A model generated the notes under the pieces. The model was given only the letters and a program-made list of their open reading frames with translations. It had not been told where the DNA came from and ran no database searches. This document shows positions 47,801 through 60,246 of a DNA stretch of 64,000 nt, piece after piece. Location: contig JAKZAN010000007.1 in assembly GCA_023053545.1 (NCBI GenBank), positions 1,240,001-1,304,000 on the forward strand, in the 5' to 3' direction. Source of the DNA: Lepidurus packardi (taxonomy: Eukaryota > Arthropoda > Branchiopoda > Notostraca > Triopsidae). Position 1 is the first letter of the stretch; each line of letters begins with the position of its first letter. Made by a program: the position numbers and the translations under genes.

Positions 47801-48612
47801 GCTCCGACATACGCCGCATGACATTTGTCATGTAAAGCCGTTTGAATTGTGTAAATGACAAATTTACGCCAAATTTACGAGGATGTTTATGTTGATGTTG
47901 TGCGTATTAAATCTCCCTTGTCTTCATAAATCCGACACCACCGTGAGTTTTAATGCCTGGTTATCCATCAGTTATTCACGCGTTAGGAGTAAAATGAAAC
48001 AGAAAGTACGCTGTACAAATCCGTAGCGCTTTATAAATTTTGTCCTCTTTAATTGAATTGCAACATTATAAATTGATTGTATTCTAAGTTTAGTTCTTTT
48101 TGCATAATCATTTTTACTGTGTCTTGTGGAATGAAGGATAAGCAATGGCAGTTAATGTACGAATCGTGCCAATGTTCGATTGTGAGTTTAATCATGCATA
48201 AACACAGTACCCAGTAGTAATCTGGGCAGTCCTAGCGCTTTACTAAGCCTCCTGACTTGCTGTTTAAGCCAAGGAAAAGAGTATGATAAAGGAAACAAAT
48301 AAACTGTGATTGATATCTGTTACTAAAAAGGACCAAATAGACTTACCCGACTGAACGAGTCCTGTGCAAGGATGTTTTAAAGTTGAAAAGTCCATTTCGA
48401 AGTATGGGCTTTTTGGCTATCGGCGCAACGTAATGGTACTGTTTCTGTTGCTCCTGCAAGATGCTCTGCAAGCTTTCATTGTCGTCGTCTAGTCGGCGCT
48501 TGCGGCGCTGTTTTTGGTAGCAGAAACACGCTAGCAGGAGAAGGAGGGAAAAACAAACGAACGAGCCTAGTATGCTGAAAATTATTGTTATAACCAGCTC
48601 TTTTGTCTCCAT
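29813..48612 (-). CDS. SYT7: Synaptotagmin-7 (TM + C2A + C2B)
   Basis: Eight minus-strand exons (48612-48347, 38366-38090, 37093-36953, 33220-33073, 31216-31107, 30612-30444, 30186-29974, 29913-29813) encode 474 residues across 18.8 kb. A membrane segment (about 6-30) is followed by a basic KQRRKRR stop-transfer stretch, a Gly/Ala/Ser-rich linker (exon 2), C2A (about 195-310) and C2B (about 333-465). SYT7 is a high-affinity calcium sensor for slow exocytosis and lysosome fusion (family knowledge). The C2A words [20 protein letters not shown] and [14 protein letters not shown], and the C2B words [26 protein letters not shown] and [12 protein letters not shown], match SYT7 rather than SYT1. C2A has its acidic ligands. 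C2B has D365, D371, D425 and D427, but Glu433 where Asp is usual. An extra cassette exon may lie at 39317-39481. Confidence 0.93.
31217..33072 (-). other. SYT7 intron between the two C2A exons
   Basis: This 1,856-bp AT-rich intron splits C2A after FYFE. It has many short ORFs but no recognisable gene or element. The junction is phase 1. Confidence 0.6.
33221..36952 (-). other. SYT7 intron 3
   Basis: This 3,732-bp intron precedes the main C2A exon. It contains several A/T homopolymers (for example near 35267 and 35710). I see no nested coding or RNA gene; the ORFs up to about 100 codons look random. Confidence 0.6.
37094..38089 (-). other. SYT7 intron 2
   Basis: This 996-bp intron lies between the linker exon and the first C2A exon, with phase 0 splice sites (donor GTAAGA, acceptor TTTCTAG). 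Nothing else is recognised in it. Confidence 0.6.
39317..39481 (-). CDS. SYT7: Candidate alternative linker exon of SYT7
   Basis: On the minus strand this 165-nt block lies between an acceptor (CTGCCAG) and a possible donor (GTGTGG). Exon 1 ends in phase 2 and exon 2 starts to match. This block starts and ends in that same phase, so inclusion adds exactly 55 codons and no stop. The peptide is rich in Ala, Ser, Pro and Thr (words [22 protein letters not shown] and TSSSSS), like the annotated linker exon. Linker exons of SYT7 are alternatively spliced in vertebrates (established knowledge). The donor is not optimal. Without expression data this remains a prediction. Confidence 0.5.
41135..41200. 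repeat. Short tandem repeat, three copies
   Basis: Three consecutive copies of a 21-23 nt unit, consensus GCATTACTGTCATAATACA plus two to four bases, lie within SYT7 intron 1. The third copy carries a G for A change, and a partial fourth copy may follow (GATTAC). Confidence 0.75.
43546..43578. repeat. Perfect inverted repeat, 13-bp arms
   Basis: GATCATTTAAAAG and its exact complement CTTTTAAATGATC flank a 7-nt spacer. The location is SYT7 intron 1. No known element is recognised. Confidence 0.7.
44710..44763. repeat. Imperfect inverted repeat, 16-bp arms
   Basis: GATCACTTTATCATTG (44710-44725) faces CAATGATAAAGTGGTC (44748-44763), pairing at 15 of 16 positions around a 22-nt spacer. Flanking bases also pair loosely. 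It could fold as a hairpin or be the remnant of a small inverted-repeat element. Confidence 0.6.
45408..45441. repeat. Perfect inverted repeat, 16-bp arms
   Basis: ACAATAGAAGTACCTT is followed after only 2 nt by its exact complement AAGGTACTTCTATTGT. It lies in SYT7 intron 1. It would form a very tight hairpin or cruciform. The origin is unknown. Confidence 0.75.
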
Positions 48613-51600
48613 TTTTCTTAAAACATTAAAATTTGATGATCAGATGAAGAAGGTAGCCAAGGGATTCACAGGCCTGAAAAAAATAATAAAATCAATTAAA
48701 GCGTAAGTTGAAATACCAAGAAGATACGATAGTTATATCATGTTTATCATCAGTTAGATCACAATAATGGAGTATCTTACGCATTTCACTACTCATTTTG
48801 CCGAGCATCCTTATTCTGATTCTTGTTTTTTAATCCTTTTATAACCGAGGTGACGGACGGTGCAAAAACAACTCCATAAACGCAAGTCTTGTTATTCACC
48901 AATTTTTTTTAGGGAAATATTTTGTCAGACCATTTCTCGCTTATGTTTGGTAAAATCGTAGCCTTTAATGCTAAGCCTTTTAAAAATTCCCCATCGCCTT
49001 TTTTGGGGCTCTAATAATCTATTCTCTTACCAAACTCCGTTGCTCATCGTAGCAATGCTTAGTTACAATCAGTCAAGATTATATTGACCGTATTGAACTT
49101 TATAGTGTCATTAGATCTAATCCAATTACCTACCGCGACATTCAAAATAATTAAAGATGAACCAAAATTCTGCTGAATTTAATTCCTTCTTCTTTAGCTT
49201 ATCTATGTTGGGGTCCTGTAATACTTATAGTCATCTAGCTGCTAAGGTATTAATACTTACGAAGCCATTCTTGACCCAGCTGTAGACTAAAAGTCTGCGA
49301 GGTGTACTACCGAGAAGAAATTATGATAGTGGAATCCATGACAATGATAAAAGCTTTACGCAGTTGACAGAAACAAAGGCAAAGTTTCGCCAGCTTACAC
49401 TGCGTACTACCTAAAAGCAAACAACTTTATCTCGTATGGGCTATAAAGTAACCATAAAGGGAATTAAACTTCACGGTTGGGACCACATTCGAGAATCCTC
49501 CACGGGTATCCTTTTGGGATAGCTGCATATGTTGGTCTGAAAACTTTCCTTGATATCCTTTGTGTGACCACAACATGCTCTATATTAACCATTGTAGCGT
49601 AAGAGATATCTAAGAGGAAAAAAGAAAAAAATTCAGAAGTTGAATTCTTCTTCTTCTTAATTATTTAATCTGTTTCGGTATTCGGTCCCTTTAAGGTTAA
49701 AAAACAGATACCCTTTCCCATTATTGCACTATGGCGTCAAACATGTCGCTTGAAAACCCTAGATAGTTATTTATCATCTTCCAAGTTGGAGTGAGAAGGC
49801 TTCAATTATGAACGTGCTTGGTATGTATACAAGATTAAAGAATTAAGAACTTGCTGGCATAACTTATGGGGCTCTACACTGAAGATTGTCCTCACTGCTT
49901 AATTATATGCCCTTTAGACACGAAACATGGCGTACGGTCGATAGCGATACTAGAAATTCCCAGAGCGCACAGAGTGCCTGTGCAATTACTGCAACCTACA
50001 AAAAAATCGATGCAGCGAAAGATTCTGCTAGCTGTTAAGACATATAGACTGATTTTCCTCTATAACCAGACAGTATTCACAATAATAGCATTTACCCTTG
50101 TTTAATAAGCAACATATTGACAACCGCAAAAAATAAAGACTGGTCTGGACGAACAATTGTATGGCCACCTATGACCTCAGATGAGTTTCGATCAACAATC
50201 CTAAGTCAGCGTGCGAGTACAAGTACAAGCACGTCCAAAACGATATCCGTACTTACTACGTTACATTATGACTACACAAGAGGAAGACGAGAACCCCCGC
50301 TCCGAGGATTTTATGCTGACATTCACTGCCGATAAACGTGATAGGCAGCACGACACCTTAGTTCCCAACCAGGGATTTTCATCAGGAAAGTGACCTAATG
50401 GTACCTCACGGTACTTGGTTACTTCGTAGAATGCCATGCGCTTTATGGACAGTGTATATAAACGCTGTAGTGCTGCCAAAAAGGTGTTCTGTTACCCACT
50501 AGCGAGTCAAGAAAACAAAAATAACCGTAAACACGTAAAATTATTGCGGACAAAAAGATCCAGGGACGTACTATATATACGGCGGTAAATAAGAGAAAAA
50601 AAATAAACGGAGTGAGCTATTGTTGGAACCGGATTATCTTATTACATTTTTAAACACAAAGTAAAAGCGTTATACGTACCACAAGGGAAAAACTAATTTC
50701 CCGAAAAAAAGCATATCAACCACTTTTCTAAAATAAAGCTTTCCAGACTTTCGATCTCTACGGTTTCAGGCTCAGAAAAGGGTAAACACGCTATAATGTG
50801 TGTTGGGTATGGGTTATTACGGCGAAGACAGGACTCGTAAAAAGAAACGTCGAAAGGAAGTACTCTCTCGTTGAAATCGAATAAGACCCCAAAATTGGCA
50901 TAATTTGCAAACTGGTTTCTTGATGGATTCAAATCGGTTTTCTAACAGGACACGATAACAATTCCACACCTTTTGTCGTCCCTTCTTCGTGTCTCGGAAA
51001 TCGATGGTGTGCACACAGCCTCTTGAAATTGCTCTCCGTTGCTGTTGCCATACAAGCTTGACATATTGAGCATAGCAGCAAACATGTGAATGTCTCAGAA
51101 AATAACAAGAAAAGATGATCGGAAAAACAGAATCGGGCTTGAACAGTGAGTTTGTGAGCCTAAAAGGCGATGTCGGCGATCGAAATTCGGTTAAAATAAG
51201 AATCTGTTCAGAAAGCGTGTTTTAAGATAACAACAATAAGAACCAATAATCAATTGACTTATTAAGATGTAGCCTTGGTATAAGATATAGCCTTGTTTTT
51301 TTCCCTAACTGGCAATAGCTATAGAACTAACAGTAATGGACTTTTTTAATCAAAACGGCTCAAAGAATTAATCTTGTCCTTGCAACCATTCCTATTCAGA
51401 TCCGGAAAACCTATTCGACTTAGATTATATTAGACATCCTCTGTGTATTGCATATGTATTCAAGGACGATCTCTTGATCTGTCTGCAGAGATTTGTAGGC
51501 GGCACCTTACAATGCCATCAAGCAATGTAAGAAAAAAAAACTCATGCAGGGACCATTGTGTCTCCTATGTTCTTCCATTAAAGCGTCTTACGCTCGCAGA

Positions 51601-54600
51601 TCTAATTATCTATGTTGTTCACCGTTGGAGTGGAAGAGAAAACTCGCTAGCTGCAGCTAGCTACTTACAGGTGAAGCTCAGGATCATCACCCCCAATCAT
51701 CCGCCACGGTTTCCTCTTTCAAGAACCCCCCAATTTCCAAAAGACATGATAAACGAAACGAACAAGCTCTTTCTGAACATCAGAGCGTATTTTCTTATGT
51801 AAATATTTGCCCTAATAAATAGACGTTTGAAAAATACCCCCAAATTTACATAAAAAGAGACAAAAAACTTGAAAAGTAAATAAGCTTTTCTGATGTTGAT
51901 GATCAAAAGTTTGAGACACATATCAAAGTTTTGCGGCGAACACAGAACAATCATTGCTGAGCATTATATGATTGCAGAGCAACTATAGCGTGCATAGATC
52001 TTTATCTAGAGTTGCGTCTGCGCTGATACCATTTTCGAATTTTTTGGGTTGTTGGTCGACTGCACGCAGCGTTCATCCAGCTACGGGGAAAAAACATTCT
52101 TTCCATCCCAGGTACACATAGATATTTTGCCTCTGGCAAGAGACCCTCCCCATTGCGCTCTGTTGCATTTATTACATATAAACTTTCCTGGGAGCTCTCT
52201 TGTACTACATAGGCTCGATAAGGCACACTTATAATGTACCGACCTAGCGAGTTCCAACTACCCGTGCACTGAAAGAAGGATAAGAAAAAGTGAGGAGAAA
52301 GAGTAAACCCCTCGGGTCGATCTATGAAGGGGAACTCGAGCTGAAAAGCAACAATTGTCCATTATATCCTGGTAGTAGACGCCTACTTCTTTCATTATTA
52401 ATTTAAAATTTCCCTGGTTAAAGAAAGGCGCAGGGAGAAAACTTCCCCTTTTTGAGAACCAGACCTCAAATTTAGCCTACTGGAGGGGGAAATAAGCTGG
52501 AAGAAGTTCCCTCTCATTAGGCGCTCGAAAGTCTAGAGAAGCGAAACAATAAGTAAAATGAAACAGATGTACTACTAAAATAGTAACAATATTAATACTT
52601 TATGGAAAATTGGAAGCTGTGAAGGCAAACGTACTGGTGGATGTCTTTTATCTTGACTTAAATCGAACTTCTCGTAAATTGCTTAACCGTCGTAATCAAA
52701 GCAACGATTAAATCCTGTATTCAAATGAAAAAGTTTTCTATTACAAGTTTAGAAACTAAAGTACAAGTTCGTCGCTCTAACACGTTGGATCAATAAAGTC
52801 AGCTCTATATCTAGCGCTTTCCTCGACGTGTCCGTTTCAGGTACACACATGACAGGATCAGTCGTGTGATGGGCTTGACAAAACGATTGATAGGCAAATG
52901 GACTCGACACCTTTAATAAGTACTCACGTTTCTTGTAAAAGACTTCATTATTCGACATCCTGAAAGCAAGCTTGTCGAATCGCGAAGTATAAAAATAGTA
53001 CATTACAGAATATTATCTATTGAGTACACGTGTAATGCTTTATTGCAGGAGGTACCGCCCACAGGGTACATTGTGCTGTACATCTGTCTAAAACTGCATG
53101 CGCGTTTGCGTGATTGACGTTTTTCCTTTAGCAAACTGTAAAGAACCAATGACAGCGTAAAGGATGATAAAAAAACTATACTTCAATTCCCTTCCATAGA
53201 AAAATCAGAAAAATTGCATGCTGCTACTATATTCAATAAGTCATTAAAATTAGAGCACAGTTTGCTGAAGCCTTCTTCCAATAAGCCAAGTTCGAAAGTT
53301 ATAAAAAAAAACTTAGGGAAGATACAAGCGAAACTGTCGCAAAACATGCAGGAAATCAAGATTATAGCGGTTGCTTGCCCAATTTTATTTATCGTCTCCA
53401 TGAATAAGGAGCGAAGCAGTGGCGCGACCCTACGGTATCCGACTACCCAAAAGTTGACGTCACTAAGTATGTCACCATATGTTGAGTGTCTAACTTGATA
53501 AGCAAAGAAACGATCGCCCTAACCACTATCGGTAATTAAATCCAAAACTCAACTTTCCTGAGCATAAAAACATACGTGAGAGGAGGCGTCTTTTGACCGG
53601 AAATTTTTAAAGTTATAAACCTCATCTTAATTCCAAGGCAGATTGTCAGACAAGACTGATGTTGTAGTGTTGTTCTCTTACGGAGCGGTATTATCATTTA
53701 ACAGCATGTGGCCGGCTTGACTCAGCTTTCTCATACAAATTAGGTTACGTAGTGGTTGGGATCCCTTTCAGACCTCAACCAATGAAACCACTAGGGCCAA
53801 TGATATTTTGTGGTTTTATTTTTAGTCGATAACAAAGGATGGTGCCTGTTTTCGTCCTCTATCGTTAAGTGAGAACAACAAGTTTGTGATCAAGTTGCAA
53901 CAATAGTTCAATGCAGGAAAGTACGTTCGCCTTTCGGACTTTATCTCCCCCTCTCTCACTTTAAACGATAGAACTCGGTTAATGGTTAGTTCTTCCATAA
54001 TATCAGTATAAGGCTCCTTCACAATCTGCCCGTTTTTCTAACGCCCCAGTCCAAATATACAAATCTCAATAGACAGACATCCCTTTCTTGGTAATGCATA
54101 AACGTTAATTATATACAAAATGATGACACCGGTAGTTCTAAGTAATTCTGCCTCTATTTAAATCAAGGCTACGTATGTAATATTTTCATGTTTACTTACC
54201 GTTTCATGATTAAATGAAAATGTAAACTACCAACAGTGGACTTTCCTGCCTAACGGAACAGAATGCTCAGATTTATTGGTTTTGGAGTTATTTTAGGATT
54301 TGATCGTCGACTCCTCGTAGAAGACATGTTTTCGAAACGAAAAGACACGCTTGTTGCAAAGCAAAGCAACACGAAAATTGGGTATTAGTACCTCCTATTA
54401 GCATACCCTAAGCCGTTTACTAAAATGGAATCGTGATTGGAGATTACGCAGGTATAATGCAGGCGCTACACACTCAGGTATATACCAACTTAAACAAAGT
54501 ACTTTCTACAGTGTCTTAAGTTACTCTCGTGCTCTTTGAACTTTTCAATCGAAAAAAGGAACTCAAGTTTGTAGAAATGTCTACTTCCCGAAGGTCTATA

Positions 54601-57600
54601 GAGAACAATCTCTTAGCTATCTAGTTACCTAATTGCACTGCAGAACCATTAGTAAACTAGCGAAAGACGTTCTACCCACTAAAGACGTCGATTATTCCTG
54701 CACAATAATTAGGCGCAAAGTAAAAAAGAAAAAACTTAACAAGGACGTATGAGGTTTTGACCTTGTACTCTGACAAGAAGAAACGTTTTGGAACAAATTT
54801 ATACCATCTTCGTTGCAGAATTGCAACAATCGTAGGTCCCTCTCAACCAATACAGAGCACATGACAAGATAATGTAAGAAATTGTACAATACTGTAAACA
54901 CTTAATTATAGTTAAAGTTATGATAGACTACGCAGTAATGACACATTTGCGCACTGCTGTCGCTACTAACAACGGCTATAGATGTACTTACACCTTACAC
55001 CTTACACTTCTCTTTGTCCAGCACGTTTATTGAAGTTAGCGGGAAAGAGCCGTCATGCAAAAGACCCAGGAAAAGTAGCTCTGCAGATCTTAGCGCAACA
55101 TGTTCGTGGAGAACAAAAGCTTCGGGCATGGGAAAAGGAAGCTATATCGCGTCGAGCATAAATTGCATCTTATAAATTGTTAATGAAATTTGGTGGTGGA
55201 CTTACTAAACCCTATTCAGATAACATTATCAATGATACTGCCCGCGGGTGTGGTAACTTTGCTTGTCAACTCGTGGCCTAGCGACTGCAAATTTTTTTTT
55301 ACTCCGGAAAACTTATTTATGTCGAGATAGTAGGACAGGACTTTTTTGTTAACAGTTAGCTCATTTGGATCCAATGAATGCTTGTTAATAACGCTGAATA
55401 AATACAACTTACCTTAAATTTTCGGACAATTTTCCGAGCTTAATGTGTATAATTATGTGATCAATAATCCCAAAAGGGCCAGGGGTAAAATGTACGCAAA
55501 CGTACGCAAAATAATTATATCGCACAGGTAGTCACGAAAGTTTTTGTCCGTTATTGAATGTTTATTGAATCCCTTTACACTGGGGTTCCCTACACAAACT
55601 TCGAGTCTGACCCAGAACCTTCAAAGGTGACGCCGTTCTTTGGTAAGAAATGCTGCTTAACGCTTGAACCAGAGAGTTGCAGCTATACTAGCGCGTGGTG
55701 CCATGCGCACTGAGCGATTGGATTGCTTCTCATGTATGTGTAGAAAAGGCCAGTTCTACGCTTTCCCGTTGAAGGCGCTTTGATTGCGTTTCTGGCTGGT
55801 ACTTTTCTGTGCATGACCTTGCATACAAATATATATTAAAAGAAAAAAGATATTAGATTAGCCTAGGTAATAACTCTTGCTTCCAGCTTTCGAAAAAAAC
55901 TTTGGAAAAAGTTTGGAAAAAGTTGCCTCGCAAAATTGTAAGTTTGTTCGAGCATAGAAGTTGGGAGATTATTTACGCGCAAAGTCTATGTTCCAAATCG
56001 CTTGCGCATTCTTTATGATATTAGGTCATCAAATGTCAAGGAAATACCGTAGGAAATTCTGGTCCCTGCTCATGCATCGTTTGCCTTATCGATGGCAGGT
56101 TCACAGTACATAGTACCTATAATAGCAATGTTTGCGGTTCTTTTGTGTACTATGTAGCTGTTTGTTACGAAGATTGAACCTTTTCAATTCGCCTCTCCAT
56201 ACAGTTATGAAAAAAAACTTGAGGGATGTTTACCTGCAATGATTTAAAACCTGTGAAAGTACTGTCATTCCAGTGAATAGAATTCGAGATGAATATAATA
56301 GAACGACGGTCAGGCTTTAGGAGTCCTGGACCAAATAAACTCGTTTCGATGGATCACCTTTTTCACCTCTGCGCCTACCGCTTGGCCAGATCGAAGTTGC
56401 TGAGAAGTACAATAAGCCAACACACTTCGTGAGCAGGTTTAGGACAGTGCTTGGAATATGTGTATTCTGGTTCATGTTGCAACTAACAAGGTTTCTTACG
56501 TGGTTTAGAAATTAACAGTAAAATAATTCATGTTAGCTAAGATCGAATACCGTCAGCGTACGTACATATGTCCGTAAATAAATACAAACGTACATCCTCT
56601 ACATGCGTCAGTAGCAACATGATTGCTAGATACTTGGCTATAAGCTCTAAATGGATACAAGGTAAATAGTTAAAAGCGCCTTCCACTTCTTTCGGCCCAT
56701 ACAGCTTACGACACGCCTATAAAACAGATATAAATCTATCTTATGTACATGAATCAAGTCTACGCCCTGCGCGTTTGTTAACAGCCGCTCATGGTTTCAT
56801 CTTTTCTGTCGTTTGCAATCTGCGCATCGAAAGCGTACAAGTGTAAAAAAAAAATTTATTATAATTTCCAAATTCAAAACAAGTGAAGGCAAAATAAGTC
56901 TCAGTCGTTGCAACCCCTTCAAAGACTGGTAAGCTTTTTCTCGGAAAATATACACGATGAATTTAAGAGAAAGATCTACAGAGAATAATAATATTATTCG
57001 TAACTGTGCAAAACCAAGATTTAAAAATAATCTTCCTTAGGATTATCGGCCGTTTAAAATTCTTAGAAATTTAGAAATAATATAATTAGGCAACAGTTAA
57101 GTTACAGTATAGCATTCCCACAGCCAGAAACTTATGTCACGCAAATACCAGAAGCTCAGAAACCGCCTGAGAGAAACCTATGCAAACTGCTCAATTGATA
57201 GCCAAATTAAATCCTTTTACGCTAACCAACTACTTTAACCTCTGTTTCTGTGGCATCTTTCTCACATATTGTCCAATTGTGTTGCCGCTTGGCGACCAAT
57301 TGCCCTTTACCATCCTACGAGAAATAGATGTATCCTGAATAACTTAAAATGTCTCCACAGAGCCGTTCCACCGTGCAGTGTCTCTGGCCATTATTTTCTA
57401 TTACTTACCTGTGTAAAGTCTAAAGCGGAATATATCTTCATGATGTAAACATCCCGATTCATAGCTGAAATTTTACTCAAATCCAAACTCACTACACAAG
57501 ATAAATTTTTGGCTCACGAATGCTTTGGTTTGTACCCACTGGGACACAGATAAGGACGGTTTCAAGTGTGCAGAGTTTTCGTTGCGGATTTAGACAAAAC

Positions 57601-57812
57601 CCGCGAAACCGAATGGTTTCAAATGGCGGATCCGAAGCTTCGGGTTCGTCCACCAGGCAGCGCTGAAAGGGCAACAGTGCACCCAGTGTAGACATTTGAA
57701 GGAACGCAAAACAGTGATTAAAAAATCACGCTGTCTTGGGCCTTATACATTTTACGTTTTTATTCCAAGTATCGCGTAAGTGTTTTTTAAAGTGTAGAAA
57801 TCGTGAGGCAGA
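48613..57812. other. 9.2-kb non-coding interval between SYT7 and NUP58
   Basis: This is the largest gene-free stretch between the divergent starts of SYT7 (-) and NUP58 (+). I read both strands and found no ORF with family similarity, no tRNA and no transposon ends. Small features are a TTC run near 49646, three copies of CTTACAC near 54987 and scattered homopolymers. It may hold 5' UTR exons or enhancers of SYT7; that is inference. Confidence 0.5.
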
Positions 57813-60019
57813 ATGTCAACTGGATTCAATTTTGGAACGTCATTTGGACAACAACCGGCTGCAGCGGCTCCTACATTTGGGTAAATTTTTGAATTTATTG
57901 AATACTTCGCATTACAGTTTTATGTTTTTTTTTCTATGTTTATTATTATTGTTTGCTTTCCTTGCACTCTTCTGTGATTTGCAGATCCACATCAACAGGG
58001 GTTGGTTTTGGCACACCGGCGTCGTCTGCAGCACCTTCTTATTTTGGAGGCGCCCCTACTTCACAACCAGTTGCTTCTGCTGGTTTTGGAACTGGCAATT
58101 TTGCATTTGGAGGAGGGAATCCAACCAATACTTCAATTCCTAGTTTTGGGCTCGGAACTACCCCAGCGGCTAGTACAGGAAATGTATTCGGACCTTCGAC
58201 TTTTGCAGCACCAACTTTTGGTAAAGTACCATCCCGGTCATTATTTTCTTTTTTGCGCGGAGTTTAATGGTGTGTTATGGCTTCCGATTAGGCGGAACAA
58301 GCACAGCTCCAGGTACTTTTGGCTTTGGCAATGCTCAGCCTGCATCATCAGCTCCTGGATTCTCGTTATTGACTTCGACATCGTCGGCTCCAACCTTTGG
58401 AGGTTTTGGAGTTACTACATCAAGTGCTGCGCCAGCATTCGGCTTTGGTATAGGTACCAGTACCGCCTCGGCACCGAGCTTTGGGTTTGGAGCTGCTGGA
58501 GCTTCGGTTGCGCCTACACAACCAACATTTGGGCTAGGCACATCTTTAGGAGCAGGAGCTAATACGACGACCGCTCAGCCTTTTGGTCTTGGAGGCATTA
58601 GTAGCGTTGGTTTGGGGGCTATGACAACCACAATGTCGACTGGGTTGGGAGGAGTTAGTACAGCAGGCTTAGCAAGTAATAGTACAGTAAGCCAGCTTAA
58701 ATGACCTAGCTTATTATTACTACGTTCTTAGTCACCATGGCTCAAGGGAAACAAGATACGAAAGCCATCAAGGAAACCACGGTCCCCCCTGAGATTGTTC
58801 AAAGTGTGGAAGATTACAAGTAATTACGTGCTAGGATTAATTGAACGCGGATTATGATATTTTGACTTTTGTAGGAATTTTCTCAAAGAACAAAAAGCTA
58901 TGCGGGAAGGGATGGCCCGGGCGTCTTCAAAACCAATGTTGAAAGTACAGGAAGAAGTTGACGGCTTGAAACAGCTGCTGGTATCCCTTGCTATGGGAAT
59001 TCAGAAAAATGGTGTAATCGTTGACAAGCTAAAAAAGGATGTAGAATTCGTAAGCTGTTGTCAACTTTTGTTAAAAATCCAGTTGGTAGTTCTTGAATTT
59101 GTAGGAATTGCAAAATGCAGAAATGGCTCACAAGACAAAAGACACACCTTTAGGATTGCAATTAGAACACACTGCTCCCAATGACTATTTTGCGCGGCTG
59201 GTATTGGATTTTGAAAACCGCACCTCCTTATACAAACATCATATTGAAGAAATGGAACGAAGCCTAAGTACCACTACACGAAAAGAAGCTTTGACGCCTG
59301 AAGGTATTTTTTGTTTAGTGTCGTTTTTTCGAAAAGTCGTTTAAATGTTTTTCTGGGTTAGAATTGATCGAAATGTTAAAAAAAGTTCATGAAGCATTTG
59401 TCGCCTTGGCTGGCCGTTTGTATACAATCCACGAGGCTATTAGAGAACAGAAAGCAAAGTTTTTGCAGCATCGACGAGACTTCGGCGATACTTCGGATAT
59501 ATTCGCAAATAAAACAGATTACAGAGCCCATAGCGTACAAAACAAACCGAAAAGATTGGCAGGACCTTCTCCCTTTGGAGGTAAAATGTTTCCTAGCATA
59601 CATGTCAAATTTAAAACAAGACTTGTTTCTAGATGGCAACGATGCATTGACCCGAACTATGGCAAATTTAGCCAATGCTACTCATTATACCAATCCGTCA
59701 TCCACACCATCCAATCCTGGAACTAGACTGATAACTGCTGCGCTAGGCTCAAGTTTTGCCTTAGGTAATTAGTGGTAAGAGCTTACAAACGCATTTTTTT
59801 GTGTTTTCCATTCCTTGCATGATTCCTTCGTGTTTGTCCCCTAAGATGTCGGCAGTCATTTTAGATCCAAACAATTGGGTACTCAACCTGTTTTGATTGT
59901 CAGGTTTGGGAAATGTTAGTTACTCAGCTGGACTAGGCGGCAGTGTGGATCCACCTACGGAAAATGGTTCATTCACATTAAGAAATCCTCCGACCGGCAC
60001 GAAACGCGGTAAGCGATAA
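57813..60019 (+). CDS. NUP58: Nucleoporin p58/p45
   Basis: Nine exons (57813-57880, 57985-58220, 58292-58675, 58732-58819, 58875-59049, 59105-59303, 59362-59580, 59633-59764, 59904-60019) encode about 538 residues; human NUP58 is 599. It is a channel nucleoporin of the NUP62-NUP58-NUP54 complex. Residues 1 to about 230 are an FG-repeat domain with many FGF, FGT and FGLG units spaced by Ser/Thr/Ala/Pro. From about 235 a helical domain carries VPPEIVQSVEDYKNFLKEQK, LKVQEEVDGLKQLL and LQNAEMAHKTKDTP, all typical of NUP58. The C-terminus ends KRGKR as in vertebrates. The junction between exons 3 and 4 is uncertain: the donor with the best consensus (58684) would break the frame, so a phase-1 GTAATA donor at 58676 is used. 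Confidence 0.92.
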
Positions 60020-60178
60020 GTGTGGATATGTTTATTTCGTACGATTGTACGGTTTCTTGGAATAAGATCGTTTACATCATCGTTCGTTTCCTTTATATTA
60101 AAAAGGATATATCCTTTATATTTCCTTTTTTACCAAAAAAAACTTTCTATGATGCTCGAACTACCTTGAACAACATAA

Positions 60179-60184
60179 TTTATT
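60179..60184 (-). terminator. Poly(A) signal of the CUB-protein gene
   Basis: TTTATT on the plus strand is AATAAA for the minus strand, 63 nt past the CUB-protein stop codon. A second one occurs at 60031-60036. Confidence 0.55.
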
Positions 60185-60246
60185 TAATAGCTTTGGTACA
60201 GCTATGATAAATAGTCAATGAGTTATTACATTCGCTTGTCGTGTGA

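Larger units (their letters stand above)
38367..48346 (-). other. Very long first intron of SYT7
   Basis: This 9,980-bp intron separates the membrane-anchor exon from the linker exon. It contains one good candidate cassette exon (39317-39481), a three-copy tandem repeat (41135-41200), perfect inverted repeats (43546-43578 and 45408-45441), one imperfect inverted repeat (44710-44763) and a TTC microsatellite near 46279. No other gene is recognised on either strand. Confidence 0.6.

Noticed and set aside
47461-47824. Two overlapping minus-strand ORFs of 73 and 112 codons
   Set aside because: Different frames over the same bases and no recognisable domain; probably chance.
51443-51802. 119-codon plus-strand ORF upstream of SYT7
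   Set aside because: No domain, no similarity and no splice context; treated as random.
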